Positions 30,944 through 40,554 of a stretch of DNA of 64,000 nt are shown piece after piece. The stretch comes from Oscillospiraceae bacterium (GTDB lineage: Bacteria > Bacillota > Clostridia > Oscillospirales > Acutalibacteraceae). The position numbers were made by a program, and so were the translations under genes. Under the pieces are notes generated by a model. The model did not search any database. It was not told the DNA's origin and was given only the letters and a program-made list of their open reading frames with translations. How positions within the stretch are numbered: position 1 is the first letter of the stretch; each line of letters starts with the position of its first letter. The stretch spans positions 51,821-115,820 of the forward strand of contig WRBQ01000003.1 in assembly GCA_009784445.1 (NCBI GenBank), read 5' to 3'.

Positions 30944-31627
30944 TTATTGTCCGTAGTACGCATCCGCACCATGCTTGCGCAAAAAATGTTTATCAAGCAG
31001 TTCTTGCGGCATGGCACCGCCGCCGCCCAGCAGTCGTGTATCCAATGCCATCGCAGCAACTTCCTCCAACACTTTGGCGTGATACACCGCCGCGTGTGCA
31101 TCTTTGCCCCAAGTGAACGGCCCATGGCCGTGCACCAAAGCAGCAGGCACATGCATGGAATTGCGCCCCGCAACGGCTTCGACAATCACTAGGCCAGTAT
31201 TCTGTTCATACTCCCCTGCGATTTCCTCGGCCGTCATGCGACGCGTGCAGGGAATTTCGCCGTAGAAATAGTCTGCATGCGTGGTGCCGTGGGCAGCAAT
31301 CCCTTGCCCAGCTTGCGCCCAAGCGGTTGCCTTTGGCGAGTGCGTGTGTGCCACGCCGCCAATTTCTTCAAATGCGTTGTACAGCGCACAGTGGGTAGGC
31401 GTGTCGCTGCTTGGGTTGAGCTTACCCTGCACCTTGTTGCCCTGCAAATCAACCACCACCATGTCGTCGGGCGTCAGCGCGTCATAGTTCACGCCGCTGG
31501 GTTTGATGACAATCAGCCCATGGGCGCGGTCAATGCCGCTCACATTGCCCCAGGTGAAAATCACTAGGCCAAGCTTCACTAAGTTTATGTTCGCCTGATA
31601 TACTTGATGCTTAAGTTGTTCCAGCAC
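30944..31627 (-). CDS. araD: L-ribulose-5-phosphate 4-epimerase
   Basis: Converts L-ribulose 5-phosphate to D-xylulose 5-phosphate, the last step of arabinose catabolism before the pentose phosphate pathway. The 227-residue protein belongs to the class II aldolase/adducin fold. Motifs are FTWGNVSGIDR, IKPSGVNYD, SSDTPTHCALY, the zinc-binding VAHTHSPKATAWAQ and HGHGPFTWGKD. GTG 31627 is the start, with GGAAGGG upstream. The gene is three bases downstream of araA. Confidence 0.96.
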   Translation of the reverse strand: MLEQLKHQVYQANINLVKLGLVIFTWGNVSGIDRAHGLIVIKPSGVNYDALTPDDMVVVDLQGNKVQGKLNPSSDTPTHCALYNAFEEIGGVAHTHSPKATAWAQAGQGIAAHGTTHADYFYGEIPCTRRMTAEEIAGEYEQNTGLVIVEAVAGRNSMHVPAALVHGHGPFTWGKDAHAAVYHAKVLEEVAAMALDTRLLGGGGAMPQELLDKHFLRKHGADAYYGQ

Positions 31628-31630
31628 GGT

Positions 31631-33079
31631 CTATCCCTTCCAAATCACATCGTTGTAGCGCAGCTCTTGCCGCAGCGCGGGGATGCTGGTGTGCGCACCA
31701 ATGTGCACAAACTCCAAGTTGAGCATTTCGGCAAAATGGCGCATGGTTTCGGCGTCAAGGCCATAGCTGAGCACGCTGTGGTGCGCGCCGCCTGCCAAAA
31801 TCCAAGCCTCCGCGCTGGTTTCTAGGCTGGGCAGCGGTTTCCACAGCACAGCCGCCACCGGCAGCTTTGGCATATCATGCGGCTGCTGCACGCACTGCAC
31901 ATCATTCACAATCATGCGAAAACGGTCGCCCATGTCCACAATCGTGGCCAAGATGGCTTCACCCGCCTGTGCTTTAAACGTCAAGCGAGCGGGCGGCTCA
32001 CGGTCGCCAATGCCCAGTGGTGCCACGTGAATTTGCGGTTTGGTTGCCGCAAATGTGGGGCAAACCTCCAGCATGTGCGCGCCCATGTTCAGGCCGCGCT
32101 CCAAATCATAAGTATAGTCCTCCATGAAGCCCGTGCCGCCCGGCAAATCAGCCGCCATGCGCTTCATCATCCGGCACAGCGCGGCGGTTTTCCAGTCGCC
32201 CTCGCCGGCAAAACCAAAGCCTTGGCGCATCAGATCCTGCGCAGCCAAGCCCGGCAATTGCCGCAGCTGCTGCAAGTCTTGAAAGTTCGTGTGGAACGCA
32301 CCGAAATCCTCATCTTGCATAAACTTTTGCAGCGCAACCTGCATTTTTGCTTGATATTCAATGGCAGCAATGTCTTCTGTCGCAAACTCATAATTCGCCC
32401 GGTATTCGGCCATCTGCGCAGCAATTTCGTCCGGCGTCACAGCCTCCACTAGGGTTACAATATCGCCCACGCCATAGTAATCCACCTGCCAGCCAAACTG
32501 GATGTGCGCCTGCACTTTGTCGCCCTCGGTCACGGCTACGTCGCGCATGTTGTCGCTGATGCGCAGCACGCGCAGCTTGCGGCTTTCTGCCACGCCCACG
32601 GCAGCACGTTGCCACTGCGCCACACGCTGCTGCAAGCTTTCGCATTGCCAATGCCCCGCCAGCACCGTGCGTGGCAGACGCAGACGTGCGGTAATATACC
32701 CGTGCTCGCGGTCGCCATGTGCGGACTGGTTAAGGTTCATGAAGTCCATGTCAATGCTGTCCCAGGGGATGGCTTTGTTGAACTGCGTGTTGAGATGTAA
32801 CAGCGGCTTTTGTAGGCGTGTGAGTCCGCGAATCCACATTTTTGATGGCGAAAACGTGTGCATCCACGTGATGATGCCCGCACAGTGCGGGTCGTGATTG
32901 GCGGCAGCAATGGCCGCTTCAATTTCCGCCGAGTTGCGCACCACGGGCGTCCAGTGCACGGCATAGGGCAGCGTTTGTGTGAAGCCATCAGCCATGATTT
33001 TGCTATGTTCATCCACTTGGCGCAACACCTCGCCGCCGTATAAATCTTGGCTGCCCACGATGAAATGGAAGTTATGCAT
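31631..33079 (-). CDS. araA: L-arabinose isomerase
   Basis: Isomerises L-arabinose to L-ribulose. The 482-residue protein begins with the family signature IVGSQDLYGGEVLRQVDEH and includes TWMHTFSPSKMWI, HLNTQFNKAIPW, GEGDWKTAALCRMMK, FMEDYTY and HHSVLSYGLDAE. Length is normal for AraA. Its start overlaps the GH4 gene by eight bases, with AGGAG upstream. Confidence 0.97.
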   Translation of the reverse strand: MHNFHFIVGSQDLYGGEVLRQVDEHSKIMADGFTQTLPYAVHWTPVVRNSAEIEAAIAAANHDPHCAGIITWMHTFSPSKMWIRGLTRLQKPLLHLNTQFNKAIPWDSIDMDFMNLNQSAHGDREHGYITARLRLPRTVLAGHWQCESLQQRVAQWQRAAVGVAESRKLRVLRISDNMRDVAVTEGDKVQAHIQFGWQVDYYGVGDIVTLVEAVTPDEIAAQMAEYRANYEFATEDIAAIEYQAKMQVALQKFMQDEDFGAFHTNFQDLQQLRQLPGLAAQDLMRQGFGFAGEGDWKTAALCRMMKRMAADLPGGTGFMEDYTYDLERGLNMGAHMLEVCPTFAATKPQIHVAPLGIGDREPPARLTFKAQAGEAILATIVDMGDRFRMIVNDVQCVQQPHDMPKLPVAAVLWKPLPSLETSAEAWILAGGAHHSVLSYGLDAETMRHFAEMLNLEFVHIGAHTSIPALRQELRYNDVIWKG

Positions 33080-34430
33080 GCTTGATTCTCCTGATTGATT
33101 TTATCACATCTTTGTACTGCGGCAGCCACTTCTCTCCCGCAAGAAGCATTTCTTCCGTCATGCGACAGGCTTCTTCAGTGTTGCACACGGCACTCACTAG
33201 GGGGTCAAGCATCATCGCTTGTTTGAGCAACGTGATGTCGCCGTGCACAGCTGCAAGCACCGCAAGGCGCTGCACATTCACGCTGGCATTGCAGATGGCC
33301 GCACAGCCCCAAGGCAGCTCACCCACGCGGGGGATGTGCACGCCATTGGCATCCACATAGCCCGGCACTTCCACAATGCAGTCGCTGGGCAGGTTCACAA
33401 TCGTGCTGCCGTTAACCACGTTGAAATGCCCGCGATACACCCTGCCGGTCTCCACGCTTTCGATGATATACGAACCGTGTTCACAGCTGCGTTGGTCTTG
33501 CGCGAACTCGCGGCGCGGCCATGTGTGGCAATTAGGGAAATCTTTCTCGAACCAGTTGCGATTCTCAGTGCATTGGCGCAAATAGCCGCCGGTTTCGCCA
33601 TGATGCCAGTCGCTCAGGTCAATCCATTGGCTGAGTTCATCCGCACGCTTGCGATACCACGGCAAATATTCCGACAAATGCCCGTTGCTTTCGGTGCTGA
33701 AATAGCCAAAATGGCGCAGCACATCAATGCGCACTTTTTCGCAGCGGCTAATGCGCTCGTGGGCTTCGAAAGCCTCAAGCAACCCGGTCAGCAAATCTCG
33801 ATCTTTATGCTTGGCTGCAATATACCACGTTTGGTGGTTGATGCCCGCGCAAGTGTAGTCAATCTCCTCTGCGGGAATGTCATAAGCCTCGGCAATCAGC
33901 CGCACGCCAGCCTGCACACCATGGCACAAGCCAATGGTATTCACTTTACCATATTCATTGCAGGCCCAAGTGACCATCGCATTGGGGTTGCTGTAGTTCA
34001 GCAATAGGCAACCGGGTGCAGCCATCTCACGAATATCGCGGCAAATGTCAAGCAATTCAATCACCGTGCGCTGGCCATACATAATACCTCCGGCGCAAAG
34101 GGTGTCGCCCACGCACTGGTCCACACCATATTTTAGGGGAATGTTCACGTCTGTTTCAAAGGCCTCCAGCAAACCTTGACGAATGCAGTTGATGACATAC
34201 TTTGCACCCTCGAACGCCCTGCGGCGCTCAAGGGTTGCGTGTATTTTGATATTGAGGCCGTTATGCGCAATGTCTTGCTGGCACAAGTGCGTCACCATGT
34301 CCAAGTAATCTTGGTTGATGTCGGTGAAAGCCACTTCAATGTTGTGGAATTCCGGCACACTGAGCAAATCGCGCAGCAAGTTGCGAGTGAAGCCAATGCT
34401 GCCCGCACCAATGAATGCAACTTTGAACAT
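33072..34430 (-). CDS. GH4 family glycosidase (alpha-galactosidase-like)
   Basis: A 452-residue NAD+- and metal-dependent glycosidase of family GH4. Features are the Rossmann FIGAGSIGFTRNLL at the N terminus, DTLCAGGIMYGQRT, LLNYSNPNAM, the metal/substrate cysteine and histidine in GLCHGVQ, and CAGINHQTWY. It is closest in pattern to MelA-type alpha-galactosidases, but related GH4 enzymes act on glucuronides or other glycosides, so the sugar is not certain. ATG 34430 is chosen because AAGGAG lies about nine bases upstream. It would act in the cytoplasm on imported galactosides or pentose oligosaccharides. Confidence 0.88.
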   Translation of the reverse strand: MFKVAFIGAGSIGFTRNLLRDLLSVPEFHNIEVAFTDINQDYLDMVTHLCQQDIAHNGLNIKIHATLERRRAFEGAKYVINCIRQGLLEAFETDVNIPLKYGVDQCVGDTLCAGGIMYGQRTVIELLDICRDIREMAAPGCLLLNYSNPNAMVTWACNEYGKVNTIGLCHGVQAGVRLIAEAYDIPAEEIDYTCAGINHQTWYIAAKHKDRDLLTGLLEAFEAHERISRCEKVRIDVLRHFGYFSTESNGHLSEYLPWYRKRADELSQWIDLSDWHHGETGGYLRQCTENRNWFEKDFPNCHTWPRREFAQDQRSCEHGSYIIESVETGRVYRGHFNVVNGSTIVNLPSDCIVEVPGYVDANGVHIPRVGELPWGCAAICNASVNVQRLAVLAAVHGDITLLKQAMMLDPLVSAVCNTEEACRMTEEMLLAGEKWLPQYKDVIKSIRRIKHA

Positions 34431-34457
34431 GCGAACTTCCGCTCCTTCATCCACTTA

Positions 34458-36026
34458 TTACACGTTTAGGTCGTGTTCTTCGCGCAGTTCTTGCTGTGCA
34501 GCAACCAGCGCACGGCGTTCGATCAGGTCGCGCTCTACTTCGCCCGGGTCACGTGGATACTTAAACCACATCAGGCCAATGAATGCAAACAGTTCCGCAA
34601 CCACAATGCCCACATGCGCTAGGGGCCAAATGGTGTCGAGAAAACGTTGCGGCTGGTCTTCCGGGTTATCAAATACCCAGCCGCGAAAGCCAGTCCACTG
34701 CACCACAAGACCGCCAACAATCGAGGTGAGATTGTTGCGCACCAGCTTGTTGATGATGCCATACACCGACTGCGTCAGACCCTCGCTGCGGTGCCCGGTT
34801 TTCCATTCCACATAGTCAAACATTTCGTACTCAATGATATTGTGCGGCACGGCAGCCCATTGGTTGAAAAAGCCGCGTATGCCTTCCATCGTCCACATAA
34901 ATACAAGCCGTGGCAGTGATTGCCAACCCACCAAAAAGCTAAATAGGTGTGTTAAGCCAATCACCGCAACATGCGTGCGCAGGAAATTCAACGGCCCGCC
35001 AAACAATTTCACCGCTTGCAGCGCAAAGGGCGTCATTAAAAATCCGGGCAAGCCAAACACAATGTCTTTTAGCGTAAACAAGAGTTCAGCGCCAATGGGT
35101 TGCCCAAAAATGGTGAACGGCATTTCACGAATGAGAAAGCGATAAATAAACATCTGGTCGCCGCGCGGCGTGATGATACGCGCCAAGCCAATCACCAGCC
35201 ACACCATGAACCAGCGGTTGTGTTTAACCACCGCAAATGTTTCACGGAAGGTCAGTTTTTCGGCGTGTGTGTTTTCTTCGCCTACGGCATCCACCTTTTG
35301 ATTAAAGTCAACGCGCTGCTTGGCGTAGCTGGGTAGCCAGCGTCCAAAAATCGTGATGGGCAAAAACACCAGCGCACCAATGACCATGATTTGATAGTCG
35401 TTTACGCCAAGCACGTGCCGCAAGCCCATAAAAATATTCGGCATGCCGGAAAACACCGCGCCAATGGTTTCGCCAATGGAACGCCAAAGCTGAACTTTGC
35501 CGCGTTGTTCGGTGTGGGGGGTAATGCCTGCCCAAATTTTCGCAGCGCTCACTTCGCTTGCTGTGCGGGTGATGCTGTGGGTCATGCCCACAAACACCCA
35601 CGTCGCCACACGCGCCCATGGCGAAAGCCCAAAGCTGAACAAAGTCAACATCAACGTCAATGGATCATACGTGGCGTGAAAGCGAATGAGTTTGCGCAAA
35701 ATGCCCACGTCATACTGACGTTGGTCCATGTGCACGCCAATGGGCGGGTCAGTCAAGGCATCAAAGGTTGCGCCAACTACTTCTGCACCGCTGTTCATGA
35801 TTGGCGAAATCAAGCCTGGCTCCCCGCCAACAAAAATGCGGCCGCGCATGTTGGTGAATCCCACTTGAAAGCCGTTGAACACCGCCTGTGCAAAGTGAAT
35901 GCCGCCCTCCCACGGGCGCAATTGTTCCTCGGGCAGGTCTTCACCTTTCCACCATGTGATGGGGTGGCGAACGGCGAATCTAACTTCTTGTTTAAACTCT
36001 GGGCTAAGCTTGGGCAATGGGGTCAT
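34458..36026 (-). CDS. GPH/MFS-type sugar transporter 1
   Basis: A membrane protein of 522 residues with about twelve hydrophobic helices. Its long N-terminal segment (EVRFAVRHPITWWKGEDLPEE) is soluble. Helical stretches such as YQIMVIGALVFLPITIFG and VGIVVAELFAFIGLMWF are visible. It belongs with the GPH-type transporters that accompany clostridial glycosidase operons and shares layout with the transporter at 28285. ATG 36026 follows GAAAGGTGGG; TTG 36062 further upstream would overlap the promoter -10 box and is rejected. First gene of the pentose/galactoside operon. Confidence 0.8.
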   Translation of the reverse strand: MTPLPKLSPEFKQEVRFAVRHPITWWKGEDLPEEQLRPWEGGIHFAQAVFNGFQVGFTNMRGRIFVGGEPGLISPIMNSGAEVVGATFDALTDPPIGVHMDQRQYDVGILRKLIRFHATYDPLTLMLTLFSFGLSPWARVATWVFVGMTHSITRTASEVSAAKIWAGITPHTEQRGKVQLWRSIGETIGAVFSGMPNIFMGLRHVLGVNDYQIMVIGALVFLPITIFGRWLPSYAKQRVDFNQKVDAVGEENTHAEKLTFRETFAVVKHNRWFMVWLVIGLARIITPRGDQMFIYRFLIREMPFTIFGQPIGAELLFTLKDIVFGLPGFLMTPFALQAVKLFGGPLNFLRTHVAVIGLTHLFSFLVGWQSLPRLVFMWTMEGIRGFFNQWAAVPHNIIEYEMFDYVEWKTGHRSEGLTQSVYGIINKLVRNNLTSIVGGLVVQWTGFRGWVFDNPEDQPQRFLDTIWPLAHVGIVVAELFAFIGLMWFKYPRDPGEVERDLIERRALVAAQQELREEHDLNV

Positions 36027-36061
36027 CCCACCTTTCACAATATTGCTGATTTTCTTTCCCA

Positions 36062-36091
36062 ATTATAGCATACTTTCGTCTCATCTGTCAA
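36062..36091 (-). promoter_or_regulatory. Sigma-A promoter of the pentose/galactoside operon
   Basis: On the minus strand TTGACA (36086-36091), 18 bases and TATAAT (36062-36067), 36 bases before the transporter start. It is the only strong promoter seen for the eight-gene operon. Confidence 0.88.
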
Positions 36092-36116
36092 CTAGAAATA
36101 ATTTTTCAAAAAACAC

Positions 36117-36145
36117 TTGACAAATGCCGATGAATCGTGTAAACT
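36117..36145 (+). promoter_or_regulatory. Sigma-A promoter of cysK
   Basis: TTGACA (36117-36122), 17 bases and TAAACT (36140-36145). It is back-to-back with the operon promoter on the minus strand, the two -35 boxes being 25 bases apart. Confidence 0.8.
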
Positions 36146-36185
36146 GATAACATAGTAATCCTATATGAATTGCAGGAGGTCGACC

Positions 36186-37109
36186 ATGTTCGTTCAATCC
36201 ATCACCGATTTAATCGGTAACACCCCGTTGCTGCGTCTGCACAACCACGAGAAATCCCACGCCGCCGGTGCCGCCGTGCTGGCCAAACTGGAATATCAAA
36301 ACCCGGCCGGCAGCGTGAAAGACCGCATCGCGCTTGCAATGATCAACCAGGCTGAGCAAAGCGGCAAGCTACAGCCCGGTGCCACCATCATTGAGCCAAC
36401 CAGTGGCAACACCGGCATTGGTCTAGCCTGCGTGGCCGCTGCGCGGGGCTACAAGGTCATTCTCACCATGCCCGAAACCATGAGCGTTGAACGCCGCAAG
36501 CTCTTGGCGGCCTATGGTGCCGAACTTGTGCTGACTGAGGGCGCAAAAGGCATGAAGGGTGCCATCGCCAAAGCCGAAGAGCTTGCCGAGCAAATGCCGG
36601 GCGCGTGGTTAGCCGGGCAGTTTATCAATCCCGCTAACCCCGCCGTGCACGTTGCCACCACCGGGCCTGAAATCTGGCGCGACACCAACGGCAAAGTGGA
36701 TATCTTCGTGGCGGGCATTGGCACCGGCGGCACCATCACCGGCGCAGGTGCTTATCTGAAAGAACAAAACCCCAATGTGCACATCGTGGCGGTTGAACCT
36801 GCCGATTCCCCTGTGCTTAGCGGCGGCAACCCCGGCCCACACAAAATTCAAGGCATTGGTGCGGGCTTTGCGCCAGATGTACTGAACACTGATGTGTATG
36901 ACGAAATCATCACCGTGCAAAACGATGATGCCTTCGCTACCAGCCGCGCATTAGCCCGCTGCGAGGGTCTGCTGGTAGGCATTAGCTCCGGTGCGGCGTT
37001 GTGGGCAGCTACGCAGCTTGCCAAACAGCCCGGACACGCCGGCAAAAACATCGTGGTCATTCTGCCTGACACAGGCGAGCGCTATTTATCTACGCCGATG
37101 TTTGAATAA
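36186..37109 (+). CDS. cysK: Cysteine synthase A
   Basis: A PLP-dependent O-acetylserine sulfhydrylase of 307 residues that makes cysteine from O-acetylserine and sulfide. Motifs are [13 protein letters not shown], the PLP lysine in [33 protein letters not shown] and a C-terminal [14 protein letters not shown] 36186 follows AGGAGG at 36173-36178. It is followed by metY with its own promoter. Confidence 0.96.
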   Translation: MFVQSITDLIGNTPLLRLHNHEKSHAAGAAVLAKLEYQNPAGSVKDRIALAMINQAEQSGKLQPGATIIEPTSGNTGIGLACVAAARGYKVILTMPETMSVERRKLLAAYGAELVLTEGAKGMKGAIAKAEELAEQMPGAWLAGQFINPANPAVHVATTGPEIWRDTNGKVDIFVAGIGTGGTITGAGAYLKEQNPNVHIVAVEPADSPVLSGGNPGPHKIQGIGAGFAPDVLNTDVYDEIITVQNDDAFATSRALARCEGLLVGISSGAALWAATQLAKQPGHAGKNIVVILPDTGERYLSTPMFE

Positions 37110-37111
37110 GC

Positions 37112-37140
37112 TTGACAACGCAACGTGATTATATTATAAT
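37112..37140 (+). promoter_or_regulatory. Consensus sigma-A promoter of metY
   Basis: TTGACA (37112-37117), 17 bases and TATAAT (37135-37140), a perfect consensus beginning two bases after the cysK stop. The leader to the start codon is short, with no room for a SAM riboswitch. Confidence 0.92.
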
Positions 37141-37163
37141 GAAAGTAACAGGAGGTACATACT

Positions 37164-38438
37164 ATGTCCAACTACAAATTTGAAACACTACAACTGCACG
37201 CAGGCCAAGAAAGCCCAGATAGCGCAACCGACGCCCGTGCCGTGCCCATCTATCAAACTTCGTCGTATGTGTTTAAAGACTGCGCCCAAGCCGCAGGCCG
37301 CTTTGCACTGAGCGAACCCGGCAACATCTACACCCGCCTGATGAACCCCACCAGCGGCGTGTTCGAGCAACGCGTGGCAGCCCTAGAGGGCGGTGCAGCT
37401 GCACTTGCCGTGGCATCGGGCCAAGCGGCAACTACTTATGCCATCCAGAATATCACGCAGGTTGGCGACCACATCATTAGCGACAAATTCATCTACGGCG
37501 GCACATACAATCTGTTCGACAACATGCTGCCAAATTTCGGTGTAACCTGTTCTTTTGTAGACGGCAGCGACCCGCAGAACTTTGCCGCGGCCCTGCAACC
37601 CAATACCAAAGCCCTGTTTATTGAAACCATGGGCAATCCGCACTGCAACGTGTATGACATCGCAGCGATTGCAAAAATCGCGCACGACGCAGGCATTCCC
37701 CTGGTGGTAGACAATACATTTGCAACCCCTTATGCTCTGCGCCCCATCGAGCACGGCGCAGACATCGTAGTGCACAGCGCCACCAAGTTCATCGGCGGCC
37801 ACGGCACCAGCATCGGCGGCGTTGTGGTGGACGCAGGCAACTTTGACTGGGCAGCCAATGATAAATTCCCCGGCCTGTCGCAACCCAATAGCAACTACCA
37901 CGGCGCGGTGTTCACCCAAGTAGCAGGCAACCTGGCCTACATCATCAAAATGCGCACTACGCTGTTGCGTGATATGGGCGCATGCATTTCGCCCTTTAAC
38001 TCCTTCCTGCTGCTGCAAGGCTTGGAGACTCTGTCGCTGCGCGTGGAGCGCCACATTGAAAACGCCCGCAAGGTTGTGGACTTCCTCGCTGCGCACCCGC
38101 AAGTGGAACAAGTGAACCACCCTGCTCTGCCTTGTCACAAAGACCATGTGCTGTATACAAAATACTTCCCCCGCGGCGGCGGTTCGATTTTCACCTTCGA
38201 AATCAAAGGCGGCGCTGACGAAGCCCGTGCCTTCATTGACAAGTTACAGCTGTTTTCGCTGCTGGCCAACGTGGCCGATGCTAAGTCGCTTGTCATTCAC
38301 CCGGCTTCCACCACACATTCGCAAATGAGCGCCGAGCAGCTGGCCGGCAGCGGCATTGCCCCCAACACCGTGCGTCTTTCCGTTGGCGTGGAACACATTG
38401 ACGACATTCTGGCGGATTTACAGCAAGCTTTTGCTTAA
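37164..38438 (+). CDS. metY: O-acetylhomoserine sulfhydrylase
   Basis: A 424-residue PLP enzyme of the Cys/Met metabolism family that makes homocysteine from O-acetylhomoserine and sulfide. Motifs are an opening TLQLHAGQESPD, PIYQTSSYVFKD, NPTSGVFEQRVAALEGG, VDNTFATPY and the PLP lysine in HSATKFIGGHG. The length and the IDKLQLFSLLANVADAKSL tail are typical of MetY rather than MetB/MetC. AGGAGG precedes ATG 37164. With cysK it forms a sulfide assimilation pair. Confidence 0.95.
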   Translation: MSNYKFETLQLHAGQESPDSATDARAVPIYQTSSYVFKDCAQAAGRFALSEPGNIYTRLMNPTSGVFEQRVAALEGGAAALAVASGQAATTYAIQNITQVGDHIISDKFIYGGTYNLFDNMLPNFGVTCSFVDGSDPQNFAAALQPNTKALFIETMGNPHCNVYDIAAIAKIAHDAGIPLVVDNTFATPYALRPIEHGADIVVHSATKFIGGHGTSIGGVVVDAGNFDWAANDKFPGLSQPNSNYHGAVFTQVAGNLAYIIKMRTTLLRDMGACISPFNSFLLLQGLETLSLRVERHIENARKVVDFLAAHPQVEQVNHPALPCHKDHVLYTKYFPRGGGSIFTFEIKGGADEARAFIDKLQLFSLLANVADAKSLVIHPASTTHSQMSAEQLAGSGIAPNTVRLSVGVEHIDDILADLQQAFA

Positions 38439-38450
38439 AGGAGAATCGCC

Positions 38451-39488
38451 ATGACCCCAATGCAACGCGTGGTAGAGTGCCTGCATCATCGCCAAGCGGA
38501 CCGGGTTCCGGTTTATCCCATTTTGGCGGGCGTGACGCGCAAACTGATTGGCGCAAGCTATGTGCAATGGGCCAACGATGCCGAAACCTGCGCCACGGCA
38601 CTATACAAAGCCGCCAAGGATTTTGACTTGGATTGCATTGTTACGCTCATTGACTTGTCTATTGAGTGCGACGCTTGGGGGCAGGAACTTGTGTACCCCG
38701 AAACCGCAGCCGCTCATCCCAACTACGATAATCTGGTCGTCAAGGACATCGACGACTATGCGAAAATCAAAAAAGTCGATTATCGGCAATCCAAGCGCAT
38801 GATGACGCACATTGAAACCTGCCAGCGTCTGGTGAAAATGAGCGCGGGCGAAATTCCCATTGTGGCCTTTGTGTTTGGCCCGCTGGGCGTGCTGAGCATG
38901 CTGCGCAACCAGCAAGACATGTACATGGATATCTACGACGACCCCGGTGCAGTAAAGGCCGCCGCGCGTGAAATTAACGAAACCCTCAAGGAATACACTG
39001 GCGCATTGATCGACACTGGTGTGGCGGCCGTGATGCTTGACACCCTGTTTGCCAGCGGCTCCATCATGTCACCAGAAATGTGGATGGAATTTGAAGGTGG
39101 CCTAGCCAAAGAACTCGCCGACGTTTGCCACGCGCGCGGCACGCTGGTGATGATTCACAACTGCGGCCGTGATATCTACTTCAAAGAGCAAATTGAAAGC
39201 ATGAACCCCTGCGCCATTTCGTTCTTGCATCCACCAGCCGACTGCAAAGACTTCGCCGAGTGCAAAGCGAAGTATGGTGACAAGATCACACTCATCGGCT
39301 GCGTAACGCCCGCGCTTGCGGCCATTGGCACAGACGAAGAATGGGATGCCCAGTGCCGCGAGCACATCGATATTTTCAAGAAAGACGGCGGTTTCATGCT
39401 GGCCACGGGCTGCGAATATCCCAGCGATGCTTCGTTTGATCGCGCCCTGCGCATGGTGGAACTTGCAAAAACCTATGGAAAATACTAA
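38451..39488 (+). CDS. URO-D family methyltransferase (MtaA/CmuA-like)
   Basis: The 345-residue protein has the uroporphyrinogen decarboxylase fold: an opening ECLHHRQADRVPVYP, FGPLGVLSMLR, an aspartate-containing MLDTLFASGSIMSP, VMIHNCGRDIYF and ISFLHPPADCKDF. In anaerobes with RACo-like activators most such proteins are corrinoid:CoM/THF methyltransferases rather than decarboxylases. The H-x-C-type zinc motif (IHNCG, then CEYPSD near the C terminus) supports the methyltransferase type. True HemE features are not evident. It follows metY by 12 bases, with AAGGAG, so a methyl-transfer role linked to methionine is possible. Confidence 0.8.
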   Translation: MTPMQRVVECLHHRQADRVPVYPILAGVTRKLIGASYVQWANDAETCATALYKAAKDFDLDCIVTLIDLSIECDAWGQELVYPETAAAHPNYDNLVVKDIDDYAKIKKVDYRQSKRMMTHIETCQRLVKMSAGEIPIVAFVFGPLGVLSMLRNQQDMYMDIYDDPGAVKAAAREINETLKEYTGALIDTGVAAVMLDTLFASGSIMSPEMWMEFEGGLAKELADVCHARGTLVMIHNCGRDIYFKEQIESMNPCAISFLHPPADCKDFAECKAKYGDKITLIGCVTPALAAIGTDEEWDAQCREHIDIFKKDGGFMLATGCEYPSDASFDRALRMVELAKTYGKY

Positions 39489-40554
39489 ACCAAACGTCAT
39501 GGTCGCCCTCAGCGGCGGCGTGGATAGCTCGGTTGCGGCACTGCTGTGCAAGCAATCGGGCTATGATTGCATTGGTGCAACGATGAAGCTATTTGACAAT
39601 GAGGACATTGGCTTGCCAAGAGAAAAAAGTTGCTGTTCGCTCGACGACGTGGAAGACGCCCGAAGCGTGGCCTATGCACTTGGCATGCCCTTTTACGTCA
39701 TGGACTTCACCGCCGACTTTGCCGCGCAGGTGATTGACAGCTTCATTGCGGCTTATGCGCGCGGCGAAACGCCCAACCCCTGCATCGACTGCAACCGCTA
39801 CCTAAAGTTCGAAAAGCTGCTGCAACGCGCACAGCTCATGGATATCCCCCACTTGGCCACAGGGCACTATGCGCGCATTACGCAGGAAAACGGCCGCTGG
39901 CTGCTGCGCCGCGCCGTGGACGACAGCAAAGACCAGTCCTACGTGCTTGCCTGCATGACGCAAGCGCAGCTTGCTCACACGCTGCTGCCGCTGGGTGGCT
40001 TGTGCAAGAGCGAGATCCGCGACATTGCCGCCGAACATGGCTTCATCAACGCCCACAAGCGCGACAGCCAGGACATCTGCTTTGTGCCGGATGGTGACTA
40101 TGCTACTTTCATTGAGCAGCACAGCGGGCAGGTTTATCCGCCCGGCGATTTCTGCGACCTGCATGGCAGCGTACTGGGCCAGCACCGCGGACTGATTCGC
40201 TACACCGTGGGGCAGCGCAAAGGTCTGGGGATTAGCGCGCCTAGCCCCCTTTATGTCCACAGCAAATGCGCCAAGCAAAACACCGTCACCCTTTGCGAGA
40301 ATGACGGCTTGTTTTCTTCTGTTTTGTATGCGGCTGACTTCAACTTCATCGCCTGCGATTCGTTTGAGCAACCCACCCGCCTTCAAGCAAAGATCCGCTA
40401 CAATCACGCTGCTCAACCTGCCACGGCCGAGCAAATTGCAGCTAACACTGTGCGGGTGACTTTTGACCAGCCTCAGCGTGCCATTGCACCCGGGCAGGCC
40501 TGTGTGCTGTATGACGGCGATGTGGTGGTGGGGGCTGGGGTGATTGCTTGCTAA
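39475..40554 (+). CDS. mnmA: tRNA-specific 2-thiouridylase
   Basis: The enzyme thiolates U34 of tRNA-Lys, Glu and Gln. The 359-residue protein has the PP-loop SGGVDSSVAALL near the N terminus, the catalytic cysteine in NPCIDCNRYLKF, SKDQSYVLACM, the second catalytic Cys in QDICFVPDGDY and GQRKGLGIS. A C-terminal beta-barrel follows. ATG 39475 overlaps the methyltransferase gene by 14 bases; it is the first start consistent with the family's N terminus. The stop overlaps the end of the convergent gene at 40551. Confidence 0.95.
   Translation: MENTKPNVMVALSGGVDSSVAALLCKQSGYDCIGATMKLFDNEDIGLPREKSCCSLDDVEDARSVAYALGMPFYVMDFTADFAAQVIDSFIAAYARGETPNPCIDCNRYLKFEKLLQRAQLMDIPHLATGHYARITQENGRWLLRRAVDDSKDQSYVLACMTQAQLAHTLLPLGGLCKSEIRDIAAEHGFINAHKRDSQDICFVPDGDYATFIEQHSGQVYPPGDFCDLHGSVLGQHRGLIRYTVGQRKGLGISAPSPLYVHSKCAKQNTVTLCENDGLFSSVLYAADFNFIACDSFEQPTRLQAKIRYNHAAQPATAEQIAANTVRVTFDQPQRAIAPGQACVLYDGDVVVGAGVIAC

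Noticed and set aside
36165..36185. Earlier start for cysK at 36165
   Set aside because: It would place the AGGAGG ribosome binding site inside the coding sequence; the family N terminus fits ATG 36186.
37110..37163. SAM riboswitch or S-box leader before metY
   Set aside because: The interval is only 54 bases and already occupied by a consensus promoter and the ribosome binding site, so there is no room for an aptamer.
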